DNA from: Novosphingobium sp.
Lineage (GTDB): Bacteria > Pseudomonadota > Alphaproteobacteria > Sphingomonadales > Sphingomonadaceae
DNA: 12,944 nucleotides
Direction: 5' to 3'
Assembly (NCBI GenBank): GCA_028697875.1
Contig: JAQVEQ010000070.1
Span: forward strand, 1 to 12,944
The position numbers and the translations under genes are program-made. The notes under the pieces are model-generated. The model did not search any database. It was not told the origin of the DNA and saw only the letters and a list, made by a program, of their open reading frames with translations. This document shows positions 1 through 5,824 of this stretch, piece by piece. Position 1 is the first letter of the stretch, and each line of letters begins with the position of its first letter.

Positions 1-406
1 AATCCTCGTGCCCCTCGCCGGTGATCTGCCAGTAGAGGCCGCTGTTCGGTTCGAGGAAACGCTGGTCGCCCAGCGGGCGGTTGAAGAAGACCTCGCCGTC
101 CGGCCCGATTTCCGCCGCGCCGATCATGGCCGTCAGCATATATTCGAGCTGGTCGTCGAAATTCTTCTCGATCAGCCCGGTCAGCGTGCGGTCGAGCGCG
201 ATCCCGCCCAGCAGTAGCAGGATGGTGATCCACCCCGCCGCGATCAGCATCATGCGGCGGGAAAGGCTGCCCGTATGCGGCGCGACCGGGTTGGCGGGCG
301 CAATCTCCCCGCCGGCGGGATCGGCCGCCTTGGCCGGGGCCGCAACCCGCCCGGGATCAGCCGCGCGGAGAGTCGGCGGGGTCGTCGAGGCTGTATCCAA
401 GGCCAC
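1..406 (-). CDS. Sensor histidine kinase, N-terminal part (runs off the left edge)
   Basis: Only the N-terminal region is present; the dimerisation and ATPase domains lie outside the window. Read on the minus strand, a frame downstream of the response regulator encodes an Ala/Pro-rich cytoplasmic stretch, a basic SLSRR, one hydrophobic helix (MMLIAAGWITILLLLGGIAL) and then an extracytoplasmic sensor segment containing FNRPLGDQRFLEP and SGLYWQI, which I recognise from alphaproteobacterial two-component kinases. The kinase would sit in the inner membrane and phosphorylate the adjacent regulator. The start is uncertain. The frame is open up to GTG 406-404 (TTG 400-398 is also possible), overlapping the regulator by 50 bases. 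The first ATG is at 253-251, but starting there would drop the basic residues that orient the helix. None of these starts has a convincing ribosome binding site. The kinase identity is supported by the sensor segment and by the gene order. Confidence 0.8.
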   Translation of the reverse strand, partial: MALDTASTTPPTLRAADPGRVAAPAKAADPAGGEIAPANPVAPHTGSLSRRMMLIAAGWITILLLLGGIALDRTLTGLIEKNFDDQLEYMLTAMIGAAEIGPDGEVFFNRPLGDQRFLEPNSGLYWQITGEGHED

Positions 407-1034
407 GGATCGTCGTGATGACATCGGCACCCAGCTTCTTGCGGATGCGGGTGACGAAGACTTCGATCGTGTTGGAATCGCGGTCGAAATCCTGGTCGTA
501 GATATGTTCGATCAATTCGGTACGGCTGACCACCTTGCCCTTGTGGTGCATGAGGTAGGACAGCAGCTTGTATTCCTGCGCGGTCAGCTTGACCGGCTCG
601 CCCGCCAGGGTCACGCGGCCGGAACGGGTGTCCAGCCGGACATCGCCCGCCATCAGTTCGGACGAGGTATTGCCCGAGGCGCGGCGGATCAGCGCGCGCA
701 GGCGGGCGATCAGTTCTTCGGTCTGGAACGGCTTGGCGAGGTAATCGTCGGCCCCGGCGTCGAGCCCGGCGACCTTGTCCGACCAGCTATCGCGCGCGGT
801 CAGCACGAGGACCGGGAAATTGCGCCCTTCCTTGCGCCACATGCCGAGCACGGTCAGCCCGTCGATCTCGGGCAAGCCGAGGTCGAGCACGACCGCGTCG
901 TATTCTTCGGTGCTGCCGAGGAAATGGCCGTCCTCGCCATCGGTGGAAAGATCCACCGCATAGCCGGTCTGCTCCAGCGTGGACTTGAGCTGCTGGCCAA
1001 GCGTGGGCTCGTCCTCGACAATCAGGATACGCAT
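357..1034 (-). CDS. OmpR/PhoB-family response regulator
   Basis: This 225-residue cytoplasmic DNA-binding regulator has the normal OmpR-family size. Residues 1-115 form the receiver domain: acidic pocket E7-D8-E9, phospho-acceptor D51 (VVLDLGLPEIDG), T79 and K101 (the KPF motif). Residues 127-218 form a winged-helix effector ending in TRIRKKLGADVITTIRGLGY, the recognition helix and wing of this family. The start ATG follows GAGGGTAGAGGT, a good ribosome binding site. The gene lies between a PepSY protein gene upstream and the sensor kinase gene downstream, so these three probably form one transcript. It should be phosphorylated by that kinase. The regulated genes cannot be read from the sequence; the adjacent secreted PepSY protein is a plausible target or accessory sensor. 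Close relatives in the family handle envelope, metal or phosphate signals, but nothing here chooses between them. Confidence 0.95.
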   Translation of the reverse strand: MRILIVEDEPTLGQQLKSTLEQTGYAVDLSTDGEDGHFLGSTEEYDAVVLDLGLPEIDGLTVLGMWRKEGRNFPVLVLTARDSWSDKVAGLDAGADDYLAKPFQTEELIARLRALIRRASGNTSSELMAGDVRLDTRSGRVTLAGEPVKLTAQEYKLLSYLMHHKGKVVSRTELIEHIYDQDFDRDSNTIEVFVTRIRKKLGADVITTIRGLGYSLDDPADSPRG

Positions 1035-1130
1035 ACCTCTACCCTCATATCCAAACAGGCTGATTTCAAGTGGGGCCTGCGAGTGAACGCGTCAAGCGAC
1101 GTGTGGTGTCGGGAAAAATGCCCGGAACGC

Positions 1131-1439
1131 TCAGTTCGACCGCTTGAGAACCTTGCCCGAACGGGCATCGATATCAATGAACACGACCCGGCCATCGCGA
1201 ATGAACTTGAGGCGGTAGGCCATGGCCGCCGCGTCGTATTCCGGACCGAGATACTGCATCCCGCGCATCTGCGGCAGCACGATCTGTTCGATCTCGCGCA
1301 GGGAACGGACGTTGCCAGCCCGCATTTCCTTGCGCACCTGCCCCTGATCGCCGCGATTCTGGGCCTGCACGGGGGCATACGGCAGGGCCGCCGCGCACAG
1401 GACGAGGGAAACAAGGGGAGCAATCGCCTTTCGCATCAT
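1131..1439 (-). CDS. Small secreted PepSY-domain protein
   Basis: This 102-residue protein has an N-terminal signal peptide (MMRKAIAPLVSLVLCAAALP) with probable cleavage after APVQA. A single PepSY-like domain follows, recognisable from AMAYRLKFIRDG, VVFIDIDARSGKVL and the C-terminal KRSN. PepSY domains are small periplasmic or extracellular modules, often linked to protease inhibition or to sensing next to two-component systems. Here the gene sits 96 bases upstream of the response regulator, on the same strand. Two ATGs are adjacent at 1439 and 1436. The AAGGG upstream is better spaced for the second, so the protein may be one residue shorter. The same reading frame stays open far upstream, opposite uup, but that extension is a composition artefact because the signal peptide marks the true start. 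The gap to the regulator holds a weak CGGG-N7-CCCG hairpin at 1110-1124. Confidence 0.82.
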   Translation of the reverse strand: MMRKAIAPLVSLVLCAAALPYAPVQAQNRGDQGQVRKEMRAGNVRSLREIEQIVLPQMRGMQYLGPEYDAAAMAYRLKFIRDGRVVFIDIDARSGKVLKRSN

Positions 1440-1445
1440 GCCCTT

Positions 1446-1457
1446 GTGCCTAGGCAC
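1446..1457. promoter_or_regulatory. Perfect 12-bp palindrome upstream of the PepSY gene
   Basis: GTGCCTAGGCAC is a perfect 12-base palindrome starting 7 bases before the PepSY start codon, in the 65-base gap to the SIMPL gene. Its centre holds CTAG, a tetranucleotide that is rare in many bacterial genomes. It could be an operator for a dimeric regulator or a small structure at the 5' end of the message. No second copy was noticed in the window, so the functional reading is weak. Confidence 0.3.
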
Positions 1458-1504
1458 GGGGGCTTGAACAAGCTCTGAATGAAACCGGACGGCGCCATTC
1501 AGGT

Positions 1505-2218
1505 TCAGCGTGTCATTTCGTACTTCACCGAGACCGTCACCCCGGTGCCGACCAGCCCCGGTTCGACCGGGGTCGGCGGCGCGGCGGCGACCGCATCCGC
1601 AGCCATGCGCAGCATCGGCACCGGCCCCGTGTGGCCGATGGATTCGCTCACTTCCAGCAGGCGGACGCCGGAATATCCGGCCATCCGCGCATATTCCATC
1701 GCCTGCGCACGGGCGTGTTCCATCGCCGCCTTGCGGGCCTGGGCCTTGGCCGCCGTATCGTCGTCGATGGAGAAGCTCGGCCCGTTGATATCGGTCGCTC
1801 CCGCCGCGACCAGCGCGTCGAGCACTTGCCCGACCTTCGGCACATCGCGCAGGATCACGCTGACGCTGTTCGACGCCTGATAGCCGCGAAAGACCTGCTG
1901 CTGGGCCGTCCGGTCGTAGTCGTACTGCGCGTTGAGGTTGATGCCGGTGGTCTGGATATCCTCCTTCGCGATGCCCAGCGCCTTGATCTTCGCGATCACC
2001 GCATCCATCGCCCTGGCGTTCTGCTGCATGGCGGCAACCGCAGTCGGCGCGCGGGTGGAAACGCCCGCGCCGACGGTCGCGATATCGGGCTTGGCCTTGA
2101 CGGTTTCGCTCACGTTCAGTTCCACCACCGGGCCCGAGGCCGCGATCTGGACTTCGGCCGCCATGGCCGGCGAAGCGAGCGCGGTGGCGGCGAGCAGCGG
2201 CAATGCGTAACGGATCAT
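1505..2218 (-). CDS. SIMPL (DUF541) domain periplasmic protein
   Basis: This 237-residue protein has a clear signal peptide (MIRYALPLLAATALASPAMA, cleaved before AEVQ), so it is exported to the periplasm. The remainder fits the SIMPL/DUF541 family: a first strand with the typical VSETVKAKPDIATVGAGV, a central ITTGINL-type segment (IQTTGINLNAQYDY), FRGYQASNSVSV, and an Ala/Arg-rich helix (KAAMEHARAQAMEYARMAG). E. coli YggE belongs to this family and has been linked to oxidative-stress tolerance; the biochemical activity is not established. The ATG at 2218 is preferred because GGGAG lies about 9 bases upstream, whereas a start at TTG 2233 would put that site inside the gene. It is transcribed divergently from uup. 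A GGAAC-N17-CGTA element upstream may place it under general stress control. It could be cotranscribed with the downstream PepSY gene, 65 bases away. Confidence 0.9.
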   Translation of the reverse strand: MIRYALPLLAATALASPAMAAEVQIAASGPVVELNVSETVKAKPDIATVGAGVSTRAPTAVAAMQQNARAMDAVIAKIKALGIAKEDIQTTGINLNAQYDYDRTAQQQVFRGYQASNSVSVILRDVPKVGQVLDALVAAGATDINGPSFSIDDDTAAKAQARKAAMEHARAQAMEYARMAGYSGVRLLEVSESIGHTGPVPMLRMAADAVAAAPPTPVEPGLVGTGVTVSVKYEMTR

Positions 2219-2266
2219 CTGTGGTTCTCCCAAGGTGTACGCCCGGATGGCTGGCGTATGGCATAT

Positions 2267-2292
2267 TACGCACCAGTGAACGAAGCGGTTCC
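2267..2292 (-). promoter_or_regulatory. Candidate EcfG (general stress sigma) promoter for the SIMPL gene
   Basis: On the minus strand GGAAC (2292-2288) is followed after 17 bases by CGTA (2270-2267). The alphaproteobacterial EcfG consensus is GGAAC, about 17 bases, then CGTT, so this matches with one mismatch. Transcription would begin roughly 40 bases before the SIMPL start codon. A sigma-70-like TAATAT (2268-2263) overlaps the second box but lacks a recognisable -35. The call rests on a short motif only. Confidence 0.33.
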
Positions 2293-2333
2293 GGCGCTGG
2301 ACCGCGCCCCCTTAGATCGCTAGTGCGCCCGGC

Positions 2334-4118
2334 ATGGCGGCACCCCCTATCCTCAGTTGGGAAGGCCTCGGCCTGATTCAGGGCGCGGGCTGGCTTTTCC
2401 AGGACATCGACCTGCATATCGGTCCGCGCGACCGGCTGGCGCTGATCGGGCGCAACGGCGCGGGCAAGACCACGCTGCTGAAGCTGATCGACAACCGGAT
2501 CGAAGCCGACCGCGGGCAGCGCAAGGTCAAACCCGGCACGCGGGTCGTGATGCTGGAACAGGAACCGGACTTTTCCGGCTGCGACACGCTGCTGGACTTC
2601 GCGCTTTCGGGCGAGGACGCCCCGGCCCGCCACGAAGTGGAAGCGATCGCCGGGCAGATCGGCATCGACCTTTCCCGCAGCGCGGAGAGCGCCAGCGGCG
2701 GCGAACGGCGCCGCACGGCCCTGTGCCGCGCGCTCGCCAGCGAACCGGACCTGCTGCTGCTGGACGAGCCGACCAACCATCTCGACCTCGCCGCGATCGA
2801 CTGGCTGGAAGACTGGCTCAATCGCTACAACGGCGCCTTCGTCGTCATCAGCCACGACCGGACCTTCCTCACCCGCCTGACCAGGGCGACGCTGTGGCTC
2901 GACCGCGGCACCCTGCGGCGCAAGGAAGTGGGCTTCGGCGGCTACGAGGCGTGGGAAGAACAGGTCTTTGCCGAAGAGGCCCGCGCGGCGGAACGGCTCG
3001 ACGCCAAGCTCAAGATCGAAGCACACTGGCTCGAACGCGGGGTCACCGCGCGGCGCAAGCGCAACCAGGGCCGGCTGGAAAAGCTCTACGACATGCGCGC
3101 CCAGCGCGCGGCCATGCTGACGCCCGGCGGCAGTGCCAAGCTCTCCCTGTCCAACGACGATTCCAAGACCAAGTCGGTCATCGTCGCCGAACACGTTACC
3201 AAGCGCTTCGGTGAGCGCACCGTGATCCGCGATTTCTCCTTGCGCATCCAGCGCGGCGACCGGATCGGCGTGGTCGGGTCGAACGGCGCGGGCAAGACCA
3301 CCCTGCTCAAGCTTCTGACCGGCGAAATGCAGCCCGACGAAGGCGAAGTGACGCTGTCGAAGACGCTGACCGGGATCATGATCGACCAGCAGCGCAGCCT
3401 GCTCGCCCCCGACAAGACGGTGCGGCAGGTCCTGGCCGAAGGCGGCGACTGGGTCGACGTGCAGGGCAACCGCAAGCACGTGCAGGGCTATCTCAAGGAA
3501 TTCCTGTTCGATCCCGGCATCGTCGACATGAAAGTGGGCGTGCTTTCCGGCGGCGAACGCTCCCGCCTGCTGCTGGCGCGCGAATTCGCCCGCAAGTCGA
3601 ACCTGCTCGTGCTGGACGAGCCGACCAACGACCTCGACCTCGAAACGCTCGACCTGCTGCAGGAAGTGATCGCGGACTACGACGGCACGGTGCTGATCGT
3701 CAGCCACGACCGCGACTTCCTCGACCGCACGGTGACGGTGACGCTCGGCCTCGACGGCAGCGGCACGGTCGACATCGTCGCGGGCGGCTATGCCGACTGG
3801 GAAGCCAAGCGCAAGCAGCGCACCGCCCCGGCCAAGGCCAGGGCCGCGAAGGAGGCCGTGCCGCCGCCCCCACCGCCGCCGAAGAAGACCAAGCTCTCCT
3901 ACAAGGACCAGCGCGATTACGAGATGCTGCCGGCCCGGATCGAGGCGCTGGAAGAGACGATCGCCCACGACGAGGAAGCGCTGTCCGACCCCGCCCTCTA
4001 CACCAGCGACCCGAAGAAATTCGCGGCGCTCACCGCCTCGATCGAAAAGGCCCGCGCGGAAAAGGAAGCGGCGGAGGAACGCTGGCTGGAACTGGCGGAA
4101 ATGGTCGAGGCGATGTGA
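2334..4118 (+). CDS. uup: ABC-F family ATPase Uup
   Basis: This 594-residue soluble protein has two ABC ATPase domains and no membrane segment, which is the ABC-F layout. Domain 1 has Walker A GRNGAGKTT (39-47), signature SGGERRR (121-127) and Walker B LLLLDEPTNHLD. Domain 2 has GSNGAGKTT (315-323), LSGGERSR (404-411) and LVLDEPTNDLD. The two are joined by the charged linker (about 205-270) that contacts the ribosome in this family. A proline run (510-516) leads to a C-terminal coiled coil beginning KLSYKDQRDYE, which distinguishes Uup from EttA and similar ABC-Fs. Uup acts on ribosomes, probably relieving stalls or aiding assembly; E. coli uup mutants also show altered transposon excision. 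The start has only a weak ribosome binding site. The stop overlaps the downstream glycosylase gene by 4 bases, so the two are likely cotranslated. Confidence 0.93.
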   Translation: MAAPPILSWEGLGLIQGAGWLFQDIDLHIGPRDRLALIGRNGAGKTTLLKLIDNRIEADRGQRKVKPGTRVVMLEQEPDFSGCDTLLDFALSGEDAPARHEVEAIAGQIGIDLSRSAESASGGERRRTALCRALASEPDLLLLDEPTNHLDLAAIDWLEDWLNRYNGAFVVISHDRTFLTRLTRATLWLDRGTLRRKEVGFGGYEAWEEQVFAEEARAAERLDAKLKIEAHWLERGVTARRKRNQGRLEKLYDMRAQRAAMLTPGGSAKLSLSNDDSKTKSVIVAEHVTKRFGERTVIRDFSLRIQRGDRIGVVGSNGAGKTTLLKLLTGEMQPDEGEVTLSKTLTGIMIDQQRSLLAPDKTVRQVLAEGGDWVDVQGNRKHVQGYLKEFLFDPGIVDMKVGVLSGGERSRLLLAREFARKSNLLVLDEPTNDLDLETLDLLQEVIADYDGTVLIVSHDRDFLDRTVTVTLGLDGSGTVDIVAGGYADWEAKRKQRTAPAKARAAKEAVPPPPPPPKKTKLSYKDQRDYEMLPARIEALEETIAHDEEALSDPALYTSDPKKFAALTASIEKARAEKEAAEERWLELAEMVEAM

Positions 4119-4687
4119 CCCCGCTCCACCGGGAGATCGCCGCCTGCCGCCATTGCGCCGCCCACTTGCCCCACGGCCCCCGCCCGGTCGTGCAGTTTTC
4201 CCCCGCCGCCCGCCTGGTCGTCGTCGGGCAAGCCCCCGGCTCCAAGGTCCACGCCAGCGGCGTTCCGTGGGACGATGCCAGCGGAAAGCGGCTGCGCGAA
4301 TGGGCCGGCCTGACGCGCGGCGAGCTCTACGACCCGGCAAAGGTGGCGATCGTGCCGATGGGCTTCTGCTATCCCGGCAAGGGCAGCGGCGGCGACCTGC
4401 CGCCCCGCCCCGAATGCGCCCCGCTATGGCATGGGCGGATCATGGACGGCCTGCCGGAACAACGGCTTGTGCTGCTGGTCGGCAGCTACGCGCAGGCGCA
4501 CTACCTCCCGCATGCGCGCAAGCTCGGAATGACCGAGCGGGTCCGCAATTTCCGCGATCACCTGCCCGAATACTTCCCCCTGCCGCACCCCTCGTGGCGC
4601 AGCGGCATCTGGATGGCAAAGAACCCGTGGTTCGAACGCGAGGTGCTGCCCGAACTGCGCAAGGCTGTCGCGAAAGCGCTCACCTGA
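4115..4687 (+). CDS. Uracil-DNA glycosylase superfamily protein with predicted [4Fe-4S] cluster
   Basis: This 190-residue protein belongs to the uracil-DNA glycosylase superfamily, which removes damaged bases (typically uracil) to start base-excision repair. Four cysteines, C11, C14, C85 and C101, give the spacing C-x2-C-x70-C-x15-C, the pattern of iron-sulfur-containing family 4/5 enzymes. Motif A is GQAPG (38-42), followed by SKVHASGVPWDDASG. Motif B is HPS (158-160) in PLPHPSWRSG. Family 4 enzymes normally read GEAPG, so the Q for E in motif A is a difference that may affect catalysis or substrate. The start is GTG at 4115, inside the uup stop region (GTGA overlap), which indicates translational coupling. 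The 3' end overlaps the convergent DUF6456 gene by 8 bases. Superfamily membership is secure; uracil as the substrate is an inference. Confidence 0.87.
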   Translation: MTPLHREIAACRHCAAHLPHGPRPVVQFSPAARLVVVGQAPGSKVHASGVPWDDASGKRLREWAGLTRGELYDPAKVAIVPMGFCYPGKGSGGDLPPRPECAPLWHGRIMDGLPEQRLVLLVGSYAQAHYLPHARKLGMTERVRNFRDHLPEYFPLPHPSWRSGIWMAKNPWFEREVLPELRKAVAKALT

Positions 4688-5153
4688 TCCGGTAGAAATC
4701 CGCCACCCGGTCCAGCGCCAGTTTCAGCACCAGTTTGCCGCTGCGCGCGGGCCAGGCGAGCGCCTTTTCCGCGTCGGGCAGCGATTCCCCGGCGCAGGCC
4801 ACGCGCCACAGCACATCTTCCAGCCCCCGGCCCGCTGCGGCCAGCGCGCCGTCGAAGCGCGCCTTGGCCGCCATTTGCCGTTCCGTCGGCGACAGCCCGG
4901 CATCCGGCCCGCCCTTCACTCTCACCGGGTCCCAGCGCATGGTGACCGACGGGGCGAGCTGCGCCCGCTCGTAATCCGCGCGCAACCGTTCGCCCGCGTC
5001 GAACAGGCGGTCGTCGAGATGACCGCGCGCATGGAGCCAGGACAGCGGCGATTCGGCGAGATTCACTGTCGCGCTGCGCCGTTTCCTGGCCGCCCCATTC
5101 GACCGGCGCGGGCCTTCGACAGTCAATTCACGTTCGACGAGCTGGCGGCGCAT
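4680..5153 (-). CDS. DUF6456 domain protein, probable DNA-binding regulator
   Basis: This 157-residue soluble protein begins with a basic tail rich in Arg/Lys (to about residue 28). It continues with a DUF6456-type domain: NLAESPLSWLHARGH, GERLRADYERAQLAPSVTMRWD, LSPTERQMAAKARFDGALAA, DVLWRVACAGESL and AEKALAWPARSGKLVLKLAL. The last part (about 119-152) looks like a helix-turn-helix, so DNA binding is likely. From memory, related domains occur in the gene transfer agent activators of other alphaproteobacteria (GafA/GafZ group); that cannot be verified here. It is divergent from an XRE-type repressor-like gene, with a shared 98-base gap holding a dyad. The start is supported by GGGAG about 7 bases upstream (AAAGGGAGAAACGC then ATG). 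A TACAAT box at 5210-5205 could be its -10. It is convergent with the glycosylase gene, with an 8-base overlap. Confidence 0.83.
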   Translation of the reverse strand: MRRQLVERELTVEGPRRSNGAARKRRSATVNLAESPLSWLHARGHLDDRLFDAGERLRADYERAQLAPSVTMRWDPVRVKGGPDAGLSPTERQMAAKARFDGALAAAGRGLEDVLWRVACAGESLPDAEKALAWPARSGKLVLKLALDRVADFYRIR

Positions 5154-5221
5154 GCGTTTCTCCCTTTCCTGAAATCCGGGGACGCGCTTGCCAAAGGCCG
5201 GTTATTGTAGGAAAGAGAAAA

Positions 5222-5234
5222 AACCATATCGGTT
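5222..5234 (+). promoter_or_regulatory. Candidate operator AACC-N5-GGTT between the DUF6456 and XRE genes
   Basis: The plus strand reads AACCATATCGGTT, a dyad with perfect 4-base arms and a 5-base spacer. It lies 17 bases before the XRE start codon and 69 bases before the DUF6456 start codon. Its minus-strand reading, AACCGATATGGTT, differs at one base from the site upstream of the holin gene (10458-10470). It sits just upstream of a TACAAT -10-like box for the DUF6456 gene, where a repressor or activator could act. A further GGTT half-site is at 5200-5203. Autoregulation by the XRE protein is the simplest reading, but the DUF6456 protein could equally be the binder. Confidence 0.55.
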
Positions 5235-5251
5235 AAGAAAGGGCAGAGGCG

Positions 5252-5824
5252 ATGATCAACCGCATCCGCGATATCCGCAAGGAAAAGGGACTGACCCTGG
5301 CCGACGTCGCCTCGGCCTGCACCCCGCCAACCACCGCGCAGACCATCGGCCGGCTGGAAACCGGGATGCGCAATCTCTCCCTCGCATGGATGAACCGCAT
5401 CGCCGCCGCGCTGGACGTCGAACCGGAAATGCTGGTGCGTGGGGAAGCCGCCGCCGCGCCGCAAGTCGTCGCGAGGCTGACCGAAGCCGGGGCCGAAGCG
5501 CTCTCGAGCCCGCGCGATGCGATCCTGCCCACCGAACTGACCGGGGGGGGGCCCCTGCTCTGCCTGGCCATCGAATCCAGCGCGGGCGAATACCGTGCCG
5601 GCGACCAGCTCTGGCTGCGACAGATCGCACCGGAAGATGCCCCGCACGCCATCAACCGCGATGTCCTGGTGCCCAGGAAAGGCGGACGCTTCGCGTTCGG
5701 GCGGCTGATCGACCGGCAGGGAAGCCTCGTCGGCCTGCTCCCGCCCGGAATCGGCCAGCGCCAGATCGTGATCGACAGCCCGCCGTGGCTGGCGGTGGCC
5801 GAAATGCTGGTGCGCAAGCTGTGA
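5252..5824 (+). CDS. XRE-family transcriptional regulator with S24-like C-terminal region
   Basis: This 190-residue protein has an N-terminal helix-turn-helix of the Cro/CI type (about 4-60: IRDIRKEKGLTLADVASAC, TIGRLETGMRNLSLAWMNRI, AAALDVEPEML). The C-terminal half (about 105-190) resembles the S24/LexA-like beta domain of CI-type repressors (AGDQLWLRQI, DVLVPRKGGRFAFGRLI, GSLVGLLPPG), but I cannot identify a Ser/Lys protease dyad, so it may serve for dimerisation or sensing. The ATG is supported by AAAGGG 8 bases upstream. The gene is divergent from the DUF6456 gene and has a dyad just before it. Its stop overlaps the glycosyltransferase start (GTGA). Oddly, codons near residue 98 contain nine consecutive Gs (5543-5551). 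One extra G would fuse the frame to the glycosyltransferase; one fewer would stop it at 5706-5708. The family is clear, but the target genes are inferred only. Confidence 0.88.
   Translation: MINRIRDIRKEKGLTLADVASACTPPTTAQTIGRLETGMRNLSLAWMNRIAAALDVEPEMLVRGEAAAAPQVVARLTEAGAEALSSPRDAILPTELTGGGPLLCLAIESSAGEYRAGDQLWLRQIAPEDAPHAINRDVLVPRKGGRFAFGRLIDRQGSLVGLLPPGIGQRQIVIDSPPWLAVAEMLVRKL
5543..5551. repeat. Nine-G homopolymer inside the XRE regulator gene
   Basis: The sequence reads ACC followed by nine Gs and CCCC, coding Thr-Gly-Gly-Gly-Pro. The tract falls between the helix-turn-helix and the C-terminal domain. Runs of this length are prone to polymerase slippage and to sequencing error. The glycosyltransferase frame is open through this whole region (from 5188), so a +1 insertion or a -1 frameshift gives one continuous product. 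Confidence 0.9.

Noticed and set aside
81..1478. A 465-codon open frame on the plus strand
   Set aside because: It lies opposite the kinase, response regulator and PepSY genes, all with clear family motifs. It shows no domain and is a GC-bias shadow.
1131..4340. A 1069-codon open frame on the minus strand opposite uup
   Set aside because: Only its last 102 codons are real (the PepSY gene with its own signal peptide). The rest is Arg/Gly/Ala-rich low-complexity sequence mirroring uup codon bias.
4622..4635. Another AACC...GGTT-like dyad (AACCCGTGGTT)
   Set aside because: The spacer is 3 rather than 5 bases and it encodes the Asn-Pro-Trp-Phe of the glycosylase, so it is not counted as a third operator.
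5188..5216. TTGCCA at 5188-5193 as a -35 for the XRE gene
   Set aside because: At 17 bases the -10 position reads GAAAGA, which is not promoter-like.
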